Source of the DNA: Deltaproteobacteria bacterium
GTDB taxonomy: Bacteria; Desulfobacterota; Desulfobacteria; Desulfobacterales; Desulfatirhabdiaceae
Direction of reading: 5' to 3'
NCBI GenBank assembly: GCA_016219185.1
Contig: JACRBZ010000069.1
Location: forward strand, 1-59,175
Length of the DNA stretch: 59,175 nt
In this document: positions 33,284-41,602 of the stretch, piece by piece
Numbering within the stretch: position 1 is the first letter of the stretch
How the letters are laid out: each line of letters opens with the position of its first letter
Translations under genes and position numbers: made by a program
Notes under the pieces: model-generated
Databases searched by the model: none
What the model saw: only the letters and a program-made list of their open reading frames with translations
What the model was told of the DNA's origin: nothing

Positions 33284-35269
33284 TTATCTCAGGTTCCAGA
33301 TCAAAAGGGCTAAAAGCGTTACGGCCACGTAGAGAACATAGATTTGAACACGGCCCTGCTGCAGCCAGTGCAGTTGCAGTAAAATCCGTTCAAGTCCGCG
33401 GAATAAAGGCCGGAAAAGGCTTCGGGAAAAGACATCTTCGGTATGGGTGCGCAGACTGGCATCAGCCGGGAAAAGTCCTTCCGGTGCATGCATCTTTCGA
33501 TGTGTCTGCAAAAAAAAGCCGAACATGGTGGTGATGGGTTGTGCATAAGATGATGCCGTATACTGCATGCGGGCCGTGGGCCTGACAAAACCGCAGTCCC
33601 ATGTATTACTTTGCCCGGGCGTTTTGCCGGAAAGCAGATGTCTGCGAAGAGCGATCAAGAGCCCCAGTGTCAATATGAAAATACAGGAGAGCGCCGTTAC
33701 CCGCTGAAGCGGCAGGGTTACGATGCTAAGGTGGGTGGCGATATCGTTTTGCTGCAAGCCGGTGATGTTTCCGATCACCGGATTCATTGCTGAAATGACG
33801 AAGGGCGCCAAAAGCCCGATGGACAGACAGCCAAATGCCAGAAGAAGCATCGGGATCCGCATGCCCCAGCCGATTTCGTGTCCCCGCAGGGCAGGGATGT
33901 GCCGGGGTTCACCCAGGAAAACAATGCCGAAAGCCTTGGTGAAGCAGGCTGCGGCCAACCCTCCGATTGCGGCCAGCCCGGTGATGACGCCGATGCTGGA
34001 AAGCGAAACTCCCGAAAGTCCCGTGCCCATGAAACTTCCGACATAAATGAGAAATTCACTCACAAAGCCATTAAGCGGCGGCAGACCGCAGATGGCAAAA
34101 GATCCGATCAGAAAAAGCGTTCCGGTCCAGGGCATGTGGCGTATCAATCCACCCAACTGCTCTATGTTCCGCACACCGGTTGCATGCAACACCGCACCCG
34201 CGCCAAGAAAGAGCAGTCCCTTGAAAAGTGCATGATTCAGAACATGCAGCAGGCCACCGCCGAATCCCAGAACCGCCAGAACCGGTTGATGTATGGCCAG
34301 TCCCAATACGCCCAGCCCCAGCCCCAAAGTGATGATGCCGATATTCTCAACGCTGGAATATGCCAGCAGCCGCTTCAGATCATTTTGGGATAGAGCGAAC
34401 AGGACACCCAGAGTGCCCGAACCCAGCCCGATGGTAATCAGCAGCCATCCCCACCAGGGTTCCGGGTGGCCCAGAAAGGTCAGCGTTCGGAGCAAACCAT
34501 AGATGCCGGTCTTGATCATGACTCCGGACATGACGGCGGAAACATGGCTTGGGGCTGCGGGATGGGCTTCCGGCAGCCAGACGTGAAAGGGCATGAATCC
34601 GGCTTTGGTCCCAAAACCGATTACTGAAAGCAGAAATGCCAGACTGGCCATGGAAGTGCCATTCAGGCCGGAAACAACGATTTGGTCAAAATCCAGCGAT
34701 GGGTCCCGATGTGTCAGCAGGATAAAGAGAACGAAAAGAAAGGCGGTTCCGATGTGCGTTGCAACCAGATAGATCCATCCGGCACTTCGAACATTTTCTT
34801 TTTCATCTTCAAAGGTTACCAGAAAAAAAGACGCCAGGGACATGATTTCCCATGCCATGAGAAACAGCACGCCATTATGTGAAATGACAACCAGGATCAT
34901 GCTGGCAACCAGGATATTGAAAAATAACCAAGAGGCACCCAGGTTTTTCCGGATTCGGTAGTCCCACAGATAAGTATTGCCGTAAATAGCGGCCACCGCG
35001 GACAGAACCAAAATCGTAAAAAGAAAAAACGCGGAAAGGGCGTCCAATTGCAGTGATAAAGATCCGAAGGGAATCTGCCATGCCCGATGAAATCCCCTTG
35101 TCTGCCCTGTCCAAAGTACGATTGCGGCGGGAACCAGGCCGATCAGGCAGCCCAGGACGGTTCCTCCTGCGCCCACGATATTGGCAAAGCGGGGATTCCT
35201 GCCGGTGAAAAAGGAGAAAAGACCGCTGAAACACAAAACCATTATGGAGAACAGAATAAGTCGCATCAA
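33284..35269 (-). CDS. Ehr complex HyfB/NuoL-like antiporter subunit
   Basis: The protein has 661 aa. An Mrp/NuoL-type core of about 14 helices carries VLFLMAWEIMSLASFFLV (channel Glu), GFGTKAGFMPFHVWLPEAHPAAPS (Lys and loop) and RLLAYSSVENIGIITLG. The C-terminal extension has the HyfB-specific stretch NTWDCGFVRPTARMQYTASSYAQPI and a last transmembrane helix. It is the second ion-pumping subunit of the complex. It is the first structural gene of the operon and follows the regulator-like gene after about 107 nt, a gap that could hold a processing site or internal promoter. Confidence 0.92.
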   Translation of the reverse strand: MMRLILFSIMVLCFSGLFSFFTGRNPRFANIVGAGGTVLGCLIGLVPAAIVLWTGQTRGFHRAWQIPFGSLSLQLDALSAFFLFTILVLSAVAAIYGNTYLWDYRIRKNLGASWLFFNILVASMILVVISHNGVLFLMAWEIMSLASFFLVTFEDEKENVRSAGWIYLVATHIGTAFLFVLFILLTHRDPSLDFDQIVVSGLNGTSMASLAFLLSVIGFGTKAGFMPFHVWLPEAHPAAPSHVSAVMSGVMIKTGIYGLLRTLTFLGHPEPWWGWLLITIGLGSGTLGVLFALSQNDLKRLLAYSSVENIGIITLGLGLGVLGLAIHQPVLAVLGFGGGLLHVLNHALFKGLLFLGAGAVLHATGVRNIEQLGGLIRHMPWTGTLFLIGSFAICGLPPLNGFVSEFLIYVGSFMGTGLSGVSLSSIGVITGLAAIGGLAAACFTKAFGIVFLGEPRHIPALRGHEIGWGMRIPMLLLAFGCLSIGLLAPFVISAMNPVIGNITGLQQNDIATHLSIVTLPLQRVTALSCIFILTLGLLIALRRHLLSGKTPGQSNTWDCGFVRPTARMQYTASSYAQPITTMFGFFLQTHRKMHAPEGLFPADASLRTHTEDVFSRSLFRPLFRGLERILLQLHWLQQGRVQIYVLYVAVTLLALLIWNLR

Positions 35270-35376
35270 TATACTTTCTCGTTACGATTTTCTTTAAGGC
35301 CCCTTCTGAAAAAACGCTTTATCAAGGGGACCTGAAAATGAATTTTCATAATCCTTGTCTGCATTCTCGGGGGCGT

Positions 35377-36057
35377 TCAGTGAGCAGGGAGTTTTTCTTC
35401 AATACGCCTTGCTTCGGCATATATTTCGGTAGGGGAAGACTGCTGCTGGATGATGGTTTTGAATCGCGGATCGGACAAAGCAAAAGAAAGCTTCGAGAGC
35501 AGGTTCAGGTGGGTGCGCACCGTTGGGCTGATGAGGGTAAAAAGAATGCTTACCGGCTGTCCGTCCAGGGCACCGAAGTCCACTGCCTGTTCCAGATAGC
35601 ACAGGGAGATCATCGAGCTGGGGATCTGTAAAACAATCGGGTTGCGGACATGGGGAATGGCGATGCCATTACCGATACCCGTTGATCCGAGTGATTCCCG
35701 CGTCAGCAATACCTGATAGAGAAAGGACCGGTCTGTTTCTTCGGGAAGATGCAGTGCCTGGACGACCGAATGCAGCACGGAATTCTTGTCCGTTCCTCTG
35801 ATGCCATAATTCACCCCGCCTGCTTGCAGAGCCTCATCCATGCGGGGCATCAGCAAGGGATCTTCGTCGCGTGCATTGATAATTTCGGATGTGACATCCG
35901 TTCGCGTGGCACTGGCCCATTCCAGCAGTTCCGAACGGCTGAACCGGTACTCTTCTCCGACATGATAGACCGGAAGATTTCTGTGTTTGATCCAGCGAAA
36001 AACGGTTTTTTCGGAAATATTAAAAATTCCGGCTACATCCCTGACATTCAATTGCAT
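35377..36057 (-). CDS. HTH-PTS EIIA fusion, putative regulator of the Ehr operon
   Basis: The protein has 226 aa. Residues 1-50 are an excisionase/MerR-like DNA-binding module (VRDVAGIFNISEKTVFRWIKH, then the wing-like YRFSRSELLEW). Residues about 85-226 are a PTS EIIA type-2 (PtsN/fructose-like) domain with the phospho-acceptor His136 in GIAIPHVRNP. No EIIB or EIIC is attached, so it is probably a sensor controlled by phosphorylation or binding and not a sugar transporter part. Its place at the head of the Ehr operon suggests that it controls that complex. The ribosome site AAGGTG precedes the ATG at 36057. Confidence 0.88.
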   Translation of the reverse strand: MQLNVRDVAGIFNISEKTVFRWIKHRNLPVYHVGEEYRFSRSELLEWASATRTDVTSEIINARDEDPLLMPRMDEALQAGGVNYGIRGTDKNSVLHSVVQALHLPEETDRSFLYQVLLTRESLGSTGIGNGIAIPHVRNPIVLQIPSSMISLCYLEQAVDFGALDGQPVSILFTLISPTVRTHLNLLSKLSFALSDPRFKTIIQQQSSPTEIYAEARRIEEKLPAH

Positions 36058-36157
36058 TGATAGACACCTTACTTTTTACAAAAAAACATAAAAGAGGTTA
36101 TTATTCTCCCGAATGTTGGGCATGTCAAGCTAAAAATCAAGAAAATGCCTTCCTGTC

Positions 36158-37783
36158 CTACCTTGTTTCTATCCCCCATCCGGGCAATCGCATTTTGATT
36201 CGGTCCGCAAGAAACCGGGCATCCATTGGTGCCTCGGTGTCGATTTCAAGGGAATAAAGCCGTTCGCTTTCAGATAGGGGTTGCCGGTTGCGGAACTGGT
36301 GCTCCAGGATGGCCAGATCGGCATCGGATACGTTCTTCGGGCGTTCGACAATCCGGCGACGCAATGTTTCGGGAGAGGCAATGCATTCCAGAATCATATA
36401 TGGAACCTGTTTTGCCGCTGCCAGTTGTTGAAATCGCAGCCGTTGATCGATTTTGAGAAATGCGGCGTCAACAATCACCGGATACCCCGCATCCAGTATT
36501 TGGGCGGCAAGTTCGGCCAAATGGCCATAGGTCCATTCCGTGGCTTCGTCGGTATAAATTCCTTTTCCGATAACCGCGTGACCGTCAGTTTCCGGTCTCA
36601 TGCCATAGCGTCTTTTCCGTTCGACATCGGAGCGGATTCGAATCGCTTCAATGTGCTCAAGGATCGGCTGGGTCAGCGTGCTTTTTCCCGATGCCGACAG
36701 GCCGTGGGTAATGATCAGTTGCGGGCTGCCCGGTTTTGTATAGCGCTTTGCAAGCTTCAGGTATTCGCAAAAATCCTTTTCAGTCTCAATCCGTTGTTTT
36801 TTGCTGATTCCGGGTTGCCGTGCCCGTATCGCATTCACCTTGGCGCGAACCAGTGCCCTGTAAGTGAGGTAAAACGGCAGAACACGAAGGCCGCGATAGT
36901 CACCGGTATGTTCCAGATACAGGTTTAAAAACCGCTGCGCCAGTTGCGGTCGGTTGCGGTCCCGCAGGTCCATGACCAGAAAGGCCGCATCGCTGATGAT
37001 ATCGATCCATCTGAGATTGGGATTAAACTCGAGGCAGTCGAACACGACCGGGGCATCGTTGATCCAGGCCAGGTTCCGAAGGTGCAGGTCGCCATGGCAT
37101 TCCCGAATCCACCCTTCCGATTTGCGGCGCACAAAAACCGGCTCCAGCGCATGCAGCCCGGCCCGGGTCCAGTCTTCCAATTCGGCCAGAGGTTCAAGCA
37201 ATTCCCCTTCGGGAATGTGTTTTCGGATCTGAAGAAAGTTTTCCAAAACAGGCTTTCGGATGTGGTCCGGGTCCCCAAAGCTGCTGCCGGCTCCGGCAAC
37301 GGCGATCCGTTGATGGAACCGGGCGATCAGACGGGCAAAAGCATCGATATGTCGCGCCTGAAGATTGCCGCCGGCAAGGGTCCGATCCAGTTGGGCTTCT
37401 TGCGGAAACTGCGCCATTTTAACGGCGTACTCGATGGCTTTGCCGCTTCCGGTCCATTTGGGTCGTTCGGGTGACCCGAAAATCGGCGCCAGTTCCAGGT
37501 AAATCTCCGGCGATAGTCTTTGGTTCAGCCGCAGTTCCTCTTCACAGCAAAACCGTCGTTTTTCAAGGGTCGAGAAATCGAGAAACCCAAGATTGATCGG
37601 TTTTTTGATCTTGTAGGCAAATACCCCGGTCAAAATGACCCATGAGGCATGGGTTTCGACGAGCTCACATTTTTTTATGGAAGGATCATACGCACCGGGC
37701 TTCATCAAGGCGGCAATCAGGGAAGGAAGCGGCTTTTTGCGAACAAGATCCATCTTCTGGTGTGGGGCCGGTTTAGCCGTCAT
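36158..37783 (-). CDS. Aminoglycoside-phosphotransferase-like kinase fused to a P-loop kinase
   Basis: The protein has 541 aa and two modules. Residues about 20-320 are a kinase-like fold of the APH family, with the catalytic loop CHGDLHLRNLAW (H230, D232) and the metal-binding Asp in VVFDCLEF (D249). Residues about 350-541 are a P-loop kinase of the gluconate/zeta-toxin type, with Walker A GLSASGKST (361-369) and a later lid-like RRRIVERP. This two-domain arrangement is widespread (COG2187 plus COG0645) but has no assigned substrate. The name should not be read as antibiotic resistance. It starts 1 nt after the GatZ/KbaZ-like gene. Confidence 0.9.
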   Translation of the reverse strand: MTAKPAPHQKMDLVRKKPLPSLIAALMKPGAYDPSIKKCELVETHASWVILTGVFAYKIKKPINLGFLDFSTLEKRRFCCEEELRLNQRLSPEIYLELAPIFGSPERPKWTGSGKAIEYAVKMAQFPQEAQLDRTLAGGNLQARHIDAFARLIARFHQRIAVAGAGSSFGDPDHIRKPVLENFLQIRKHIPEGELLEPLAELEDWTRAGLHALEPVFVRRKSEGWIRECHGDLHLRNLAWINDAPVVFDCLEFNPNLRWIDIISDAAFLVMDLRDRNRPQLAQRFLNLYLEHTGDYRGLRVLPFYLTYRALVRAKVNAIRARQPGISKKQRIETEKDFCEYLKLAKRYTKPGSPQLIITHGLSASGKSTLTQPILEHIEAIRIRSDVERKRRYGMRPETDGHAVIGKGIYTDEATEWTYGHLAELAAQILDAGYPVIVDAAFLKIDQRLRFQQLAAAKQVPYMILECIASPETLRRRIVERPKNVSDADLAILEHQFRNRQPLSESERLYSLEIDTEAPMDARFLADRIKMRLPGWGIETR

Positions 37784-37784
37784 G

Positions 37785-39068
37785 TTATCTGCAAGCCTTC
37801 GTGTAAGGTTTCAGGGCATTTTGGATGCGACGCTTGATGAGGGTTTGTGGGTCTGGTTTAAGTGCGCCACACGCAATTTCAGGATAGAGGTCGGGCAAAA
37901 ACTGCCGCAGCAGGGCATCGGGAATGGGGCGCATCAAGTTTTGGATCAGGCGCTCGAATGCCGCCGTGGCCTCGGGATAAGCCCAGTAATAACGAATGCG
38001 GTCCCGATAGCTGTAATTTCGCAGAAAGCAAAGCGCTTCCGCCGGGTCCCGCGGGTAATGGGATTGCCAGTGTCGGGGGTGCTTGTCCATCAGGGTTTCC
38101 ATAACCTGGCGAAGGCCCGAGCGCTGAACAATGCCGGGCCATGCATCCTCGATATGCGTCAGGGCGTACACCGCCTCGCGAAAGGCAAATGTCAGGCAAG
38201 GGCCTGTCTTCAGCAGGATAAAATGATCCTGTACCATCTGATTCAGGGCATTAGGCGTCTGATAATCCGTGGCGTGAATTTCAAAGGTCATAAAGCCCGG
38301 CAACTGGTCGTGACAGGCGGAAAGCGCCGCTGCCCGATCCCGATCATAAGCGGCGATCACCCGGTCGCCGAATTCCACGCCGGGCTGGACCACCACGGCC
38401 ACCACCCGCTGCCAGGCTGACGCAAGTCCCGCATCCCGAAACGCCCGTTCGTGGATCTCAATCAATGAAAGCAGCGTGTCCGGATGGGTTATGGTCAGGG
38501 GATGGTCATCTTCCAGGCCGCCGCCTGGGGGGGGCACTTCGTTTCCGATCACATACAGAGGCAGTTCTTGATCGCGCAGATCGCTTGCGGCGGCCTCCGT
38601 AGCCAGGCAGAGCGCCGCAGCCCGGCTGGCGGCGATTTCCGGAGACAGGATGGGGTCCGGATCATCTGTGCAGCTCATCCCGGTGTCGAGATGAATTTTG
38701 CGAAAGCCCGCGGCCACGCAATGTGAGGCCAGTTCAGCGGCTTTTGCCATGGCGCTTGCGGCGGTTTCTTGTTTCCAGGCATGGGGTCCCAGGTGATCGG
38801 CGCCGATGATGATCCGATCAAACGGCAGGCCCACGGATCCGGAAAGCCGGCGGACAAAGCCTGAAAAACCGGCGGGAGTCATTCCCGTATAGCCGCCGGA
38901 CAGGTTGACCTGGTTGGCCGTGGCCTCGACCAGCAGGGGCCGATTCTCCGCCGTCGCCAGTTCCATGGCCGACCGAAGGACCATCGGGTGAGATGAGCAC
39001 ACCGCAACCATGCCGCCGATCTGGCCAGCCAGATGCTGGTCTCGCAGATGGATCAGGGGATTTGCCAT
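37785..39068 (-). CDS. GatZ/KbaZ-like tagatose-bisphosphate aldolase accessory subunit
   Basis: The protein has 427 aa, the normal length for the family. Recognisable blocks are GGMVAVCSSHPMVLRSAM, RPLLVEATANQVNLSGGYTGMTPAGF, GADHLGPHAWK and KIHLDTGMSC. In enterobacteria GatZ/KbaZ stabilises a class II aldolase (GatY/KbaY) and has no catalytic activity itself. No aldolase partner is in the window, so this may act alone or with a distant protein. Neighbours are ppnP (9-nt gap) and the double kinase (1-nt gap), suggesting a sugar or nucleoside salvage operon. That link is inference. Confidence 0.9.
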   Translation of the reverse strand: MANPLIHLRDQHLAGQIGGMVAVCSSHPMVLRSAMELATAENRPLLVEATANQVNLSGGYTGMTPAGFSGFVRRLSGSVGLPFDRIIIGADHLGPHAWKQETAASAMAKAAELASHCVAAGFRKIHLDTGMSCTDDPDPILSPEIAASRAAALCLATEAAASDLRDQELPLYVIGNEVPPPGGGLEDDHPLTITHPDTLLSLIEIHERAFRDAGLASAWQRVVAVVVQPGVEFGDRVIAAYDRDRAAALSACHDQLPGFMTFEIHATDYQTPNALNQMVQDHFILLKTGPCLTFAFREAVYALTHIEDAWPGIVQRSGLRQVMETLMDKHPRHWQSHYPRDPAEALCFLRNYSYRDRIRYYWAYPEATAAFERLIQNLMRPIPDALLRQFLPDLYPEIACGALKPDPQTLIKRRIQNALKPYTKACR

Positions 39069-39077
39069 GGCCGGAGT

Positions 39078-39392
39078 TCATTTGATAAACGAACAGCAAT
39101 AATCCGTGAGGCTGTTTACTTTCAGATCGAACCCGGATTGGGCAGGTACTTCGAATGCCTCTCCGCCTTGGATCGACTTCCATCCATCCGATCCGGGCAG
39201 CAGTACCTCCAGGCTCCCGGCAAGAATCTCCATGATCTCTTTATCTGCCGTGTTGAAATGATATTCTCCGGGTAGCATAATCCCAAGCGTCTTTTTGGAT
39301 CCGTCTGAAAAAACGAGGGTGCGGCTGGTAACCTTGCCGTCAAAGTATACATTGGCTTTTTTGATTATGCTGACATTATTGAATTCCGACAT
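39078..39392 (-). CDS. ppnP: Pyrimidine/purine nucleoside phosphorylase PpnP
   Basis: The protein has 104 aa, the typical length of this small cupin-fold enzyme (DUF1255). It starts at the ATG at 39392 after AAAGGA; a longer frame upstream has no support. Family blocks are [32 protein letters not shown], interrupted by a turn, then [14 protein letters not shown] and the end [13 protein letters not shown]. It splits nucleosides with phosphate to base and ribose 1-phosphate. It leads a three-gene operon with a GatZ/KbaZ-like protein and a double kinase, and faces a divergently transcribed gene across 246 bp. Confidence 0.93.
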   Translation of the reverse strand: MSEFNNVSIIKKANVYFDGKVTSRTLVFSDGSKKTLGIMLPGEYHFNTADKEIMEILAGSLEVLLPGSDGWKSIQGGEAFEVPAQSGFDLKVNSLTDYCCSFIK

Positions 39393-39638
39393 GATCCGTT
39401 CCTTTTCTATCTGTGCTGATGGGGTTCTCGCGTGAATAAACTTGTTCCCGCCATCATTGACACAAGTTTTTGTAAAAAACAAGGGAAGAGCCTGGTTGGA
39501 TTTCATTCGGACCACACGGCCAGTAGAAAACCCTTGATGGAACTCTGCTCTTCCATATAATAGAGAAAGGACGCGAATAGCCATGGGGGCTACTGAGGCG
39601 TTTTGGGGGGGACGATGAAATTCATGAAGGAGAAAGAA

Positions 39639-39929
39639 ATGAGAAAAATATGGGTAGCCGTCATGTTTTTGTTTTGTATCGGATGGATGCATACGGGCTT
39701 TGCGGAAGACATCTCCATAAAAGCCGGAGACACCCTTCAAACCCTGTTGGAAGTCCAAAAGGGGAAAAAAGTCACGGTCCGATTACTGGGCGGAGAAGAA
39801 TTGACGGGCAGGGTGAAAACTGTCAGCAAGGAACTCCTGCAATTGGGAGAGTTGTCCGGAAAAGAGTATTTTGATGCAATCATCGACGTTACCAAAATAA
39901 CGGCAATGATCGTTCGCACCAAGGAATGA
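39639..39929 (+). CDS. Small periplasmic protein, 96 aa
   Basis: Start at the ATG at 39639 following GAAGGAG. A signal peptide is clear ([24 protein letters not shown], cleavage after GFA). The ~73-residue mature part reads as a beta-rich Sm-like fold: [19 protein letters not shown] followed by [29 protein letters not shown], which has the rhythm of an LSm barrel. Mature secreted Sm-like proteins of this type are seen in proteobacteria, but their role is unknown. No partner gene adjoins it: upstream is a divergent operon and downstream a 360-bp gap. Confidence 0.75.
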   Translation: MRKIWVAVMFLFCIGWMHTGFAEDISIKAGDTLQTLLEVQKGKKVTVRLLGGEELTGRVKTVSKELLQLGELSGKEYFDAIIDVTKITAMIVRTKE

Positions 39930-40289
39930 ATACGGTGAGCTGTTCTCAGGTTTTTTAGTTGCCCATTGACGAAATCAATTAAGAAGATAAGGCGCTTTCC
40001 GCAGCCGGTTTTCTAAGCCCCGGCAACAAAATATGCATTGACAGCGGATTCGATTTTGGTTTACAAAATTCAAGCCGTAAATCAATGAAAATACAAAAAA
40101 ATCGAAACCGGATCACGGATAAAAGGCGATTTTTATATGTTTTTTCCGGTCAGGTTCATGGTTATCATGAGAGCTACACTCTCCTAAGTAACAAATTATT
40201 TTTTATAATAATTTGTTACTGTTAGATTTGGGCTCAGCCTCGGCTGAGTGGGGCGCTCATAAGAATAATTTCAAAATGAGGATGACAAG
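39930..40289. other. Intergenic stretch, 360 bp
   Basis: No gene is visible. It holds a weak hairpin with a T-run soon after the 96-aa gene (TGAG-CTGTT-CTCA then TTTTTT, about 39938-39957), an AT-rich section, and the repeated leader element at 40184-40258, which ends 31 nt before the binding-protein start. Confidence 0.6.
40184..40258 (+). repeat. Repeated leader element, copy 2 (upstream of the ABC binding protein)
   Basis: This copy has a perfect 14-bp stem (AGTAACAAATTATT / AATAATTTGTTACT) with a 6-nt loop, then a perfect 6-bp hairpin CTCAGC-CTCG-GCTGAG. Seventy-one bases align ungapped to the - strand copy near 26784-26854 with 57 identities. Some similarity continues past the end (CGCTxATAA, then AATTTCA) toward the start codon. 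It could be a regulatory site or leader RNA, or a short mobile repeat. Confidence 0.7.
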
Positions 40290-41420
40290 ATGGCAGGGGA
40301 AGATATGACAAGGAAGTGGTTTTCGATGGTGGTCGTTTGTGCTGTAACGCGACTTTTTCTGGCCGGTCAAAGCTTTGCAGCCGATGAAATCAAGGTGGGA
40401 ATCATGGTTCCGACCACCGGTGTCGAAGCGGCTTTTGGTAAGGACATGGAAAATGCCATCCTTCTGGCGGTTTCTGAAATCAATGCCAAAGGCGGAATCC
40501 TTGGCAGAAATGTGATTACCACATCCAGCGATGAAGCCTGTGATCCCCAGCAGGCCTCTTCTGCTGCCAGCAAGCTGGTGAGTGAGGATGTCGTTGCGGT
40601 TGTCGGCGGATATTGCTCCCCGGCGACGGCGCCTACATTGAAGATTTATGGCGATGCCGGCGTGCCCATCGTCATACCGGCGGCCAACTCCACGACTTTG
40701 ATCACGGCAAACCCCGGAAACGGCTTTCAGATCATCAACACGGGATTCGATCAGGTGATTACCGCGGTTAATCTTTTCAAGGAAAAGAAAATCAGGAAGC
40801 TGGCCATAATTCATCAGAAAGACAGCTATTCCACGGAACTGGCCGTTTTGACCGAAAAGAAATGGAAAGCAATGGGCCTTGAAGTGGTTGCCGTTGAAGT
40901 GGCCAACAAAGGAGAACAAAACCACGCCGCTCTGGTGGCCCGGCTTAAAAGTAAAGCACCCGATGCGGTATTCTGGACAGCCTACTACGATGATGGCCCA
41001 CTGGTCATTAAACAACTTCGTCAGGGCGGATTCAACAAGCTGATCGCCGTGGGAGACGGCTCCAATTCTCCCAAACTGATGGAAAACGCCGGCAAAGCCG
41101 CTGAAGGCGTTTACTGTTTCTCAAAGCCCATGATCGAATATCTGCCGGGCGCCAAAGCATTTGTTGAGAGTTACAGGAAAAAGTTTAATCAGGAACCCGG
41201 TCCTTACTCCGCGCTGTCCTATGATGCCATGAACCTTCTGTCCGATGCCATCACAAGAGCCGGCGTCACCGACAAGGCAGCCATTGCAAAGGCCCTGAAA
41301 GAAACCAAGGAATTCAAGGGAATTGCCGGCCCCATTTCCTTTAAATCCGATAATACCCTGGCCAGAAGTAATTTCGTTGTCTTGATTGCCAAAGGAAACA
41401 ACTGGACGCTTTATAAATAG
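40290..41420 (+). CDS. ABC-type branched-chain-amino-acid-like substrate-binding protein
   Basis: The protein has 376 aa. The ATG at 40290 has GAGGA 7 nt upstream; one at 40305 is also possible. A signal peptide ends near SFA-ADE. The mature protein is a type I periplasmic binding protein of the LivJ group: EIKVGIMVPTTGVEAAFGKDMENAILLAVSEIN is followed by GGILGRNV, then GGYCSPATAPTLKIYGDAGVPIVIPAANS. It would bind an amino acid or small organic acid for an ABC importer. No permease or ATPase gene is adjacent and a terminator follows, so it is an orphan here. Confidence 0.92.
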   Translation: MAGEDMTRKWFSMVVVCAVTRLFLAGQSFAADEIKVGIMVPTTGVEAAFGKDMENAILLAVSEINAKGGILGRNVITTSSDEACDPQQASSAASKLVSEDVVAVVGGYCSPATAPTLKIYGDAGVPIVIPAANSTTLITANPGNGFQIINTGFDQVITAVNLFKEKKIRKLAIIHQKDSYSTELAVLTEKKWKAMGLEVVAVEVANKGEQNHAALVARLKSKAPDAVFWTAYYDDGPLVIKQLRQGGFNKLIAVGDGSNSPKLMENAGKAAEGVYCFSKPMIEYLPGAKAFVESYRKKFNQEPGPYSALSYDAMNLLSDAITRAGVTDKAAIAKALKETKEFKGIAGPISFKSDNTLARSNFVVLIAKGNNWTLYK

Positions 41421-41441
41421 ATTGATTTACTTTCTTAACCG

Positions 41442-41490
41442 GCATACGGCAGATCCATATGAAAAAATGGTGATTCCGTATGCTTTTTTT
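41442..41490 (+). terminator. Rho-independent terminator after the binding-protein gene
   Basis: GCATACGG (41442-41449) pairs with CCGTATGC (41476-41483), with an inner CCAT/ATGG pairing. A run of seven T follows at 41484-41490. It lies 21 nt after the stop codon at 41420. Confidence 0.75.
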
Positions 41491-41602
41491 ATCCAAGCAT
41501 GGGGGCTTGTTTTGTGCTGAACTCTGGAGTGGTGATGGAAAATGACGGCCAAAGCCTATTTGAAAGACGAACGGATTGTAACAGTCTATCCGGACAGTTG
41601 AT

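Noticed and set aside
36158..37783. Antibiotic-resistance aminoglycoside phosphotransferase
   Set aside because: The fold is APH-like, but the fusion with a P-loop kinase and the operon context indicate a metabolic kinase family, not a resistance gene.
41542..41601. 19-codon open frame just before the FAD oxidoreductase
   Set aside because: It may couple translation, since it ends 1 nt before the ATG, but it is too short to support as a gene and has no recognisable product.
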